The notes under the pieces are model-generated. The model ran no database searches. It was given only the letters and a program-made list of their open reading frames with translations, and was not told the DNA's origin. The position numbers were made by a program, and so were the translations under genes. A stretch of DNA of 64,000 bases from Gonocerus acuteangulatus (lineage: Eukaryota > Arthropoda > Insecta > Hemiptera > Coreidae): positions 68,258,245-68,322,244 of the forward strand of contig OX328130.1 of assembly GCA_946811695.1 (NCBI GenBank), given 5' to 3'. Positions 56,323-64,000 of this stretch are shown here, one piece after another; the stretch's first letter is position 1, and every line of letters begins with the position of its first letter.

Positions 56323-56937
56323 TTGTCGTAGAAAGGAATATCGTCAACGATAACAAGATTTTAAGAATACGCAATCAATTTGTTTGATTAAAAGCCAATT
56401 TATCATTAAGGATGGTCCATATCTCTTAGAAGAAACGTATTCTTGTTTGTCCTTACAAGGAAAGTAATTGCTGTTGTAATTTTACAAGGAATTCTCATGT
56501 TTGTGTTGTCACAATTTCTTAAACTAACGTTATTCTAAAACAGAACTATTTTTGGATAAATTACTCCTCTGATAAGAACGGATCTAATGGAAGAAATAAA
56601 TTCAACAAGATGACGTGATAACCTAAACAAACACCTGCACGTCATTCATGGTCACACATCACTTTTATTCATGCATTTATTGACTACTGACGTACACTCT
56701 AAAACTGAAAGGTTTAAGTGCCGGTGCTTAAGCACAATTGGGGCGCCAGAGACTTCATCCGGTTGCAGAGAATGTTTGTAATTTTGTTGCTAATATACTA
56801 TTTTAATTCCCAAAGCATAAAATGGTGTCTTAAGAGACCCATTACAAATGAAATTTCAGAACAGAATAAATAAGTTTCACCAACCATCACAAACAGAAAT
56901 GTATTTACTGCAATATGTATTTACTGTATAAACAAAA
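56323..56937. other. No gene recognised; mariner scrap
   Basis: 56845-56905 (AAATGAAATTTCAGAACAGA, ATAAGTTTCACCAACCA) resembles 35785-35830 of the mariner-derived element. Confidence 0.45.
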
Positions 56938-57664
56938 AAGTCCGTCACGCAGGAGCTGCATGACTAAGCACTTTCCTCAGAATTGGTAGTGGCGAGTGCA
57001 TTCCTAAATAATTTGCTTAAAAGAACCTATATCGATAAATAAAATAAAAACATCTGTTTCAATTCAATTCAAACGTAGTACGAAGTAAATCCCCCTTCCG
57101 ATAGACCGATTTAGTTCATTTTTACAACACTTCTTCCTTATAAGATAGCCAGGACGTATACCGCGTTTCGTTACAATACAGCAGAAATTACGACCGGTAT
57201 AAGGAAATTAGTAATTTGGGTCCGGATTAAACCCCCCTTCCTAATGAACCGATTTAGTTTATTTTTACAACACATTTTTCTCTTTAGTTGACCAGAACGA
57301 ATACAGAGTTTCGTTGAAATATCACAAAAATTACGACTGGTATTGGCAAATAACTACTTTGGCTCCGGAGTAAACCCCCCCTCCGGATGGACCGATTTTG
57401 TTGGTTAACGAACTCGTTCAATCGTTTGATTGGGGAATACTACATGCAAAGTTTCGTGGGGAAGAAACAAAGACTCTGACCGGTATCGTGTTAACGGACA
57501 CATATATAACTATATATGCATATATATAGATATATATAAATTTTAACTGGGGTCATTTTCGGTGTCTACTAGGTAGGATCGATAAAGATTCGAAGAAATT
57601 TTTCAAAAATTCCGTCATGAGTGCAACCTCAATAGCTACTTTCCTTCGGAGGAAAGTGCTAAAA
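56938..57664 (+). mobile_element. Family K, single-arm copy
   Basis: Starts AAAGTCCGTCACGCAGGAGC as in the 14-17 kb palindrome and ends CGGAGGAAAGTGCTAA at 57664, with a shortened (AT) tract near 57510 and three of the internal poly-C units. It shows that the arm can exist without its inverted partner. Confidence 0.8.
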
Positions 57665-57980
57665 TGTAAACGAAGTTATTAAAAAATAAATTAAAAAACT
57701 GATATTTGTGAGACGACCTGATACGTTAAATTCTTCGGGACTAAATACAGTTGACGTTTTAAAGTATAAACTCATATTCAGAGTCTGCCAGCATTCAGAA
57801 TTCGTAAATAGGAAACCCGCTTATGACGTCAATCCGATGATGCGTCACGTCTTCGTGAGAAATATCGATGTTACTCTGGTTTTAAAATTTATTTAAATTC
57901 CGTACTCGAAATGGCGGACTGCCTTCAGTAGTTGTCCACTATAATTAGGTAACTATAATAATTTTCTATTATTATAGTAT
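57665..57980. other. No gene recognised
   Basis: Unassigned. Confidence 0.5.
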
Positions 57981-58174
57981 GTTTTTTTTTTGTTTTGTTT
58001 ACGGCGCATCAACTATTTGGCTATTAGTGCCGGGCTATCTACAGGTAGCCACCCTTTTCTAATGCCAACAGCACGTGGTCGGTCACCCATTCAGGTACTG
58101 ACCACGCCCGACGTTGCTTAACTTAACGGTGATCAACGGAAACCGGTGTATTCAACGTGGCTATGGCCGTTGGC
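57981..58174 (-). mobile_element. 5S-rRNA-derived SINE
   Basis: Minus strand starts GCCAACGGCCATAGCCACGT and continues as 5S rRNA through the internal promoter (AAGCAACGTCGGGCGTGGTC, AGTACCTGAATGGGTGACC). After about 120 bases it leaves 5S and enters a tail with GGCACTAATAG and GATGCGCCGTAAAC, then an A-rich end. TATTATTATA at 57967-57976 and 58175-58184 is the probable duplication. A polymerase III type 1 promoter would drive it. The 3' tail matches the tRNA-SINE at 5580-5801. A 5S pseudogene is excluded by the added tail and A-rich end. Confidence 0.88.
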
Positions 58175-58347
58175 TATTATTATATGTTTTGATCATAATT
58201 ATTTATGTTATAATACGAGATAACTACTAAGTATTATTTCATTTATTCAACATTTAATTGTTAATTTTTCTCATTATTTACTATTATTATTCTGTATTTT
58301 TATTATTTTATTATTTTTACTATTTAATATTTTTATTTGGTCATAAC

Positions 58348-59131
58348 TAGAGCCCGGAAGATAGGCATTTATTTTTGGTTAAAATAGGCAGGCAAACAGG
58401 CACTTGAAATACTGAAAATAACCACTATTGTAATTAAAATAGGCATTTATTAGAAGTGAAGACAAAGAGGAATCTCACTCATTATTAATGAAAATATGTA
58501 TTTTAAATACTCATTCATTTCTTTATTATCAATTTATCACAGAATTAGTGTACTTACTCTTACTTTCCCTTGTTACAAGCAACAACAAGATGCTTTTTCA
58601 AAGTATCAACTCTCATAGACCTTCTCAGAAAAAATGTTTTTCATTACGGAAAAACTTCCTCTGCATTATCTTATTTCGAAGTCCGGAATCCCAGGTAATT
58701 ACACCATTGTCACAGCAAAAGGGGTGTGAGGAAGGAGACGTACTTCTCTCATCCTCTCTCTTTCCTGCTATTCATTATGCCTGTGCATTCCTTCTACCAA
58801 GGAAGGCTCTGTTATTTTTAAACCCTCAATTCCATCCACGGGTTGGGAAAATAAGCAAAGGATATTTGTGACGGCAATATGTAATTTAATTTGTGCAACC
58901 TTTTTTGTTCTCGACGAACTGAAATTTGAAATTCGTTATGTGCTTTCTAAAATGTTTAAATCGCAGAAAAAAAAGGCAAAAAAAGGCTTTAAATCTTAAA
59001 ATAGGCAAAAAAGGCAAAATAAAAATTGTCTCTACACATCCTAAATGCACGGAAACATATTTATTTCTATCTGATTCTTCAATATATCCATTCAGATAAG
59101 AAAAGCCATTTTGCCTAACTTCCGGGCTCTA
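58348..59131. mobile_element. hAT-type element with 8-bp duplication
   Basis: Ends TAGAGCCCGGAAGATAGGCA and the complement of TAGAGCCCGGAAGTTAGGCA, flanked by a perfect GTCATAAC (58340-58347, 59132-59139). AATAGGCA words recur near both ends. A 127-residue plus-strand frame (58488-58871) has no known domain, and the minus strand has an RVDTLKKHLV-like stretch that may be transposase debris. Confidence 0.85.
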
Positions 59132-59159
59132 GTCATAACCTCCGGGCCATCTAAACTAT

Positions 59160-59275
59160 TACAATGCTAAAAGCAAATGGGTGTATATTCATCCAAATAT
59201 TCATATTCATCCAAATACGAACCACGCCCGACAGGTTTCTTATAATTTAAACGTGTTTTGGCCGTTGGAAAACAG
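59160..59275 (-). repeat. Decayed 5S-derived fragment
   Basis: Minus strand CCAACGGCCAAAACACGTTT, then a gap, then GTCGGGCGTGGTTCGTATTT and GGATGAATA, matching 5S rRNA order with a deletion of the middle. Probably an old 5S-SINE. Confidence 0.5.
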
Positions 59276-59279
59276 ATTT

Positions 59280-59372
59280 TCACTTGTAAAATGTAGTTTT
59301 ATTAAGAAATAACGATCGAACCCCGACAATCCCTACCTTGCATCATCAACGGTCAACGATCTCCTCTCAAAG
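59280..59372 (+). mobile_element. Family 2 terminal fragment without ribozyme motif
   Basis: Reverse complement of 5090-5170 (GTTGACCGTTGATGATGC, TTACAAGTGAAAAT). It stops just before the position where the ribozyme-like hairpin would begin. Confidence 0.55.
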
Positions 59373-59924
59373 AACTATTTTAGTTTTTCAAAATTTTGGT
59401 CGTTAATTTCTTTCTTATATCTTTTTATTTATAATTTAAATCGAAAAATATGTATAGCCATAAAAGAAAAATTGGAAACATGGAACATCATTATTAGGAG
59501 AACCATGTTTAGAATTAAATGACATCGTGCTAGAACGGATGAAGAAATTTGTAAAAAAGTACGTACAGTATGTGTATATAAACGTTCTGTAATTAACAAT
59601 TTCTGTAATGTTAAGCAACAGAGTTATCATGTGAATATATATATCCCGCGGGAAGTCTTATCATGAAATTGAAATTCTAAAAGCAAGGTCTGCAGTAAAC
59701 ATGAACCGATATGAACAGTCTAGTCTGCTATGTTTGGCTTTAAGAATGTTAAACAGACTGTGTTATGTTTATCTTATACACTCATCGCTGCTTCTCGTCA
59801 CTAGCTATGTTGGTGAAATATTAATCACTTCCTTATCACGTACAAAATATAAAAAGTACGCATTAAACTGTAAAACATTTGCCAGCTTTACAGATAAGAC
59901 TTTTTTCATCTTAAACTTTTTTAA

Positions 59925-59999
<75 letters not shown>

Positions 60000-60862
60000 T
60001 ACATTTTCTTATAAAAAATATAAAATATTACTAGCAAATAAACGAAAATCATGAAAAATAAACAGTAAAATGATAAATAAATAAAATTACAACGCAATAA
60101 TAAAGAATAAAACAAAAATTTATGAGTAATATTAACACAACGAAAAAAAGAAATATATAAAAAAAAATAATAGTAGAAAAAAACTAAAATAATGAAATGT
60201 TGGATAAATAGAATGATACTACATAGTAATACTATATAATGACTGAAAGAAGAAAAAAATATAAACTAATAACATTAAATAAAAGAAAACAATAATAAAT
60301 AAACAAACAAAGTTAATTAAATGAAATGATATTAAATAATAATAATTTGAAGAGGGTCAAATAATTAGGGTTAGGATAAAACAATAAATAAAAATATAAC
60401 AAGAAAAAAATTAAACAACAACAAGAAACAATTTACTTTAATGTATTAATGATTCATTTATTTTAATTTTATACTTTAGACATAAAATATCTAAAAAAAA
60501 AAAAAAAGAGTTCTGGTAAGTCAGATTGATATCGTGTTTTAGAAGTAGCCAGACAATTTTAGTTCATGTTCCAAGGGTTTTTGAGATTCTATTCTGGCTC
60601 TAAATAGAAGATTTTATATTCTAGTGTCTTCGTTCGGGGAGTGAGGTATTGTATTCCATAAGTTTTGGCTGTCAAGAAGAGAAATCAGGCAGCTAGAGCG
60701 TAGTACTGACCACAATATCTCCAATTATGGTCAGTACAAGTATTGACCGCAATAACTCCAATTTACACCGATTCCAGTCTAATCTCCGTTGTTGAGCAAC
60801 GTCGAGCGTTATTAATACTTGTTAGGGTGATCATCAGGGAAAAACGTCTAGGTATATATATA
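59373..60862. other. No gene recognised; AT/GT microsatellite
   Basis: (AT)n then (GT)n at 59931-59999. Very A-rich from 60050 to 60500. Diverged repeats of TACTGACC(A/G)CAATA near 60700-60760, one more at about 63690. Confidence 0.45.
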
Positions 60863-61783
60863 CAGTAGAACTTGGATAATTCGAACCCCTAGGGACCGAT
60901 AAAAAAGTTCAAATTATCCAAAATTCGAATTACAAAAGTTTTTGAAAATAAAGGGCTGAAAAATAGAATTTCATATTTTCACATCTTTTAATTAAAAAAA
61001 AAAAATACATTTTATTTAAAGACAAACAAACATTTCATGAATTGATGATTACGTACATAAGCAATAAATAATTTATAAAAAAAGTAAAAATAAAAGTCTA
61101 TTGTTTTGAAAAAAAAATCATTTTCATGGGCAAGATTTTTTTCTTCATCCTTAAGGTAAGTTGATAAAGTGTTAGGAAGAATTGGAAAGTCCTTGGCAAT
61201 TTAAGATTTTTTTTCCTTATTCCTTTTTGAACTTCTTTAATCGCAGCTATTTTCTCTGACTACGCTAAAGTTTTATAACTTCTAGCCTTCGACATCTTAA
61301 ACCAACAACTCACTGAAATGCACTGTACACCAGAAATTCAAGGCACAAACAATACAATATGTCTAGGCGCTGACTGACTTATAAGTGAATAAGAAATGAA
61401 GATGGGAGGGATGGTGGGAGGGAATTCTAGGATAAAACGACAGGATGGAACTATAACAACCCCTGGAAGGGAGGAAGCGCGACCCACCACTTTGCAGAAC
61501 TCCTAGAGTCCAAGAACTATGACTATGAGACCGCCGAGCTTCTTGTCCTGGAACCCCTACATCCCTATCCCTATCTTACTATCCTTCTTACATTCCGGGG
61601 AGAATATTTTCACAAGATTTAAGATCGACCGCCTCTCTGTCCACTTCCCATTATCCAAAATTTTATTCGAATTAACCACGATTTTTTTACATTGTTTATG
61701 TCCTAAATTCTAGGGACCGAGAAAAATATTCGAATTATAGACGATTTCGAATTATGGAAGTTCGAATTATCCATGTTCCACTG
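60863..61783 (-). mobile_element. pogo/Tigger-type element
   Basis: Ends CAGTAGAACTTGGATAATTC and the complement of CAGTGGAACATGGATAATTC, flanked by TA on both sides (60861-60862, 61784-61785). 921 bp, with a transposase N-terminal remnant on the minus strand. The interior beyond it is unassigned. Confidence 0.88.
61118..61295 (-). pseudogene. pogo/Tigger transposase N-terminal (CENP-B-like) remnant
   Basis: Minus strand starts MSKARSYKTLA, stop, SEKIAAIKEVQKGIRKK, then after a frame change AKDFPILPNTLSTYLKDEEK. This is the CENP-B N-terminal helix-turn-helix pattern (EK...I.EV..G..K...A..F.I...TLSTYLK) that binds the terminal repeats. One stop, one shift and loss of the catalytic domain show it is dead. 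Confidence 0.8.
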
Positions 61784-61791
61784 TATATAAA

Positions 61792-62124
61792 CTGACGATA
61801 TACAAGAACATAATAAGACCGTTATGGACATACAGGATAGAAATACGGGGATCAGCTAAGCCATCAAATATAAACATTATCCAATGTTTCCAATCCAAAG
61901 TCCTTCCTAAAATCCTTAACGCTCCTTTCTACGACTCTAACGTGACTATCCACCGAGACACTGATATACCCTTTGTCCATGATTTAGCCAAATCCCGATT
62001 CCTGATTTTTTTCTCTAAACTCCCAGCCCACCCCAATCCTCTTGGTAGATCCCTCTCTTACAATGTTATTCCTGATAATCCTCCTCGCCGCCCCCACCGC
62101 CATTGGCCACGAGACAACTTATAA
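61792..62124 (+). pseudogene. Jockey-type reverse transcriptase C-terminal fragment
   Basis: Open for 110 codons: LTIYKNIIRPLWTYRIEIRG, SAKPSNINIIQCFQSKVLPK, ILNAPFYDSN, then PRRPHRHWPRDNL and a stop. The motif is Y(G)..(L)WG altered to YRIEIRG, so conserved residues are lost although the frame is intact. It aligns with the minus-strand copy at 11041-11360. Confidence 0.85.
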
Positions 62125-62190
62125 GAAGAAATAGTGTAAATATTGTATGTATGTAGTGTAAATATGTAATAAATAATACATAGTTATACC
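61792..62190 (+). mobile_element. 5'-truncated Jockey-type LINE, second copy
   Basis: Same family as 10871-11360, inserted just after the pogo element. Coding part to 62124, then a short 3' untranslated region with ATGTAATAAATAATA. No clear duplication. Confidence 0.8.
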
Positions 62191-62399
62191 ATGTTTCCAT
62201 TAAAATAAGATAAAACATGATCTACTTGATACATAGTTGTCTATACCCAGTTATGAAAATCAAAACGATGTGAATTTGTTTTAGTTCATAATGATACCGG
62301 CAGAGGCCAGCACAACAGCACTTCATCTAACAGCCGACAGAGGCCAGTAGTAGTCGATTCAAAATGGCCGTCACAATCTGAACGGTTCAGTCTAGCAAA
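62191..62399. other. No gene recognised; short direct repeat
   Basis: GGCAGAGGCCAGCACAACAG and GACAGAGGCCAGTAGTAG are a short direct repeat at 62299-62352. Otherwise unassigned. Confidence 0.4.
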
Positions 62400-62574
62400 T
62401 TTTTCTTGAACAACACTTTTGACCAAATTTTGAAAGTTGACTATTTTGACCTAGCCTAGAAGATTTCCCGTATCAAGACCTACCTGTGTACCAAGTTTGG
62501 TCTAAATCGGTCAAACGGTGTAGATTTCTATAAGGAACAAACAGACATACAGACAAACAGACAGACACGCGATG

Positions 62575-62627
<53 letters not shown>
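62400..62627 (-). repeat. AT-linked interspersed repeat, copy 2
   Basis: Reverse complement order of 24422-24620: GGTAGGTCTTGATACGGG, ACCGTTTGACCGATTTAGAC, TGTCTGTCTGTTTGTCTG and a terminal (TA)n. The consistent junction suggests an element that inserts in or creates AT tracts. Confidence 0.6.
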
Positions 62628-62631
<4 letters not shown>

Positions 62632-62932
62632 AAACACATTGTTTCTTAACGTACATGGGGATTACCAAATGAAGATAAATACTCGAATACTTGTGGAGGT
62701 TTCCTGTGATTAATATAATGGATCGTTGAGATTGCAAACCTTATCTAAATTACCCTGAATCATTGTGTAAATACAGAAGATTTATTACCTCTCATTCATG
62801 TCCAGGGCAGACGGTAATTAGTTTTTACTCATCAAAAATATACTTCAGAAATAGTTTTAGTGCATACACACAAAAAATAATGCTCACATATTAAAATAAT
62901 TTCAATAAAACTATAGGCAGTTGTTATATAGT

Positions 62933-62933
<1 letters not shown>
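62628..62933. other. No gene recognised
   Basis: Unassigned between two AT tracts. Confidence 0.5.
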
Positions 62934-62993
<60 letters not shown>

Positions 62994-63330
62994 TAGGTGT
63001 GCCCGCGACTTCGTCCGCGTGGATAGGGACTTAGGGCAAAATTTGTGGATATATCTTTTGGTTAAAAAAGAACTCTACAGTAATGCTTCTTAATATTTAC
63101 GATATTAGGCGTACAGCCATGGGGGATGAAGGACCTAGGCTGCTAGGATTGCTAAAACATGACAGAGCCACTAAGCTCACCCCTTAGGGATTGTTAAACC
63201 CTAGTGTGTATAGAGTGTCTGACAGGCAGCACGCATAAAGACAAACAGACAAAAATTCTAAAAATCATTGTTTTGGGTACTATTGCGTAGACAAAGGCCC
63301 CCAATAGTATTTTTTCCAATATAACATCCA
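62934..63330 (+). repeat. AT-linked repeat with CCCGCGACTTCGTCCGCG end
   Basis: (TA)n then CTAGGTGTGCCCGCGACTTC, GTCCGCGTGGATAGGG; the far end has GACAAACAGACAAAAATTC, TAAAAATCATTGTTTTGGGT. This pair of words is common in insect interspersed repeats (recollection). Non-coding here. Confidence 0.55.
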
Positions 63331-63580
63331 TTTACAGACCCCCCCCCGAAATTTTGTTTTGATGGTAAAAACTTGTCGTAAAACCCTTATAAATAAATAA
63401 AATAAGATCATTTACTTCATAAAAAAAGTATTTTAATTTACGTGTAATAGCGTTTTAGTTGCCTAAAACTATTCCAAGCTCTAAATGTTTAGTATTCCAT
63501 ACCCCGGAAATGGTCTCAGCCCCCCCCCCGAAATTTTTCCAGCCCCTCCCGAAATTATTTTCTATATACGCCCATGAGGA
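63331..63580 (+). repeat. Dispersed poly-C repeat, copy 2
   Basis: Same order as 20640-20850, with three C runs (63340, 63521, 63543) each followed by CGAAATT. Confidence 0.7.
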
Positions 63581-64000
63581 AGAGCAATTGTCTCATATTC
63601 TTAAAGACCTGACCTCAAAATTCGGTTGCTCACTAACGACTTTATCTTCTAGCGTCGTCAGCAAAGGGATAAAACGGTTGTAGCATAGTACTGACCGCAT
63701 TATCTCCCTAGTGTCCCGTATGGTCAGGAATCAGATACCTCAACACTATCTGCTCTCGTTGCATGTTACGGGACGGATTTTATATGACGTCTCTTCGTAA
63801 ATATACTTCACTGTATATTTTTTCACCAGAATACTTATGCAATAATAAATTATAATACGATGAGCAATATTAATGTAAAATTACCACTTTACTAAATCAA
63901 AATCTCGAGACACACTCTAGTTTGAACAGTATAATGTATTTTTATTTACAAATGCTAATTTAAATTGATATTTCTCTGAATATCACTGGAGAATCCATTA
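63581..64000. other. Right edge, no gene recognised
   Basis: Contains a third TACTGACCGCATTATCTCC word (63690). Nothing else assigned. Confidence 0.5.

Overview
The window looks like non-coding, repeat-dominated DNA from an animal, most likely an insect or other arthropod. It is AT-rich, has many (AT)n microsatellites, and holds remnants of Jockey-type, RTE-type and RNase H-bearing LINEs, mariner, pogo/Tigger, hAT, PIF/Harbinger and Helitron elements, a tRNA-derived SINE and a 5S-rRNA-derived SINE. I recognise no intact host gene, no rRNA operon and no CRISPR array. Almost every longer open frame is a decayed transposon fragment or an artefact of simple repeats. The species call is inference from repeat types only.

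Layout. 1-7.7 kb: nested foldback elements, including three inverted-repeat elements (1557-2872, 3700-4335, 6227-6671), each bounded by a perfect 13-bp target-site duplication (TSD) and carrying a hammerhead-ribozyme-like motif in each arm; a young tRNA-SINE sits at 5580-5801. 8-12 kb: an AT-bounded foldback, then a mariner broken by two 5'-truncated LINEs. 12.7-17.4 kb: ribozyme-like terminal fragments and a 3.3-kb palindrome enclosing a 193-bp satellite. 18-27 kb: Harbinger remnant, TA-type MITE, AT-centred palindrome and an RNase H LINE with an internal 56-bp quadruplication. 27-40 kb: mostly unassigned sequence with a Harbinger-like MITE, two inverted copies of foldback family F, a mariner-derived MITE and a small foldback MITE.

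40-46 kb: mariner fragment with a 46-bp x12 minisatellite, a hAT element with a nested RTE fragment, a 34-bp minisatellite and a rearranged direct/inverted repeat. 48-57.7 kb: a Harbinger-like MITE interrupted by retroposon family A, a Helitron helicase remnant, another RNase H LINE, and several ends of family K (the family of the 3.3-kb palindrome). 58-64 kb: 5S-derived SINE, a second hAT element, a pogo/Tigger element, a Jockey fragment and AT-linked interspersed repeats.

How the pieces relate. The SINEs share a 3' tail although their heads differ, suggesting one LINE machinery mobilised both. Four LINE 3' ends carry a 29-nt terminal hairpin before an ATAAATAA-type tail. The most interesting set is the ribozyme-like foldback family: a CUGANGA core, a stem II hairpin, GAAA and a palindromic four-to-six-base stem III followed by UH. 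This fits the small dimeric hammerheads described from Penelope-like elements, but here they sit in both arms of inverted-repeat elements with 13-bp TSDs.
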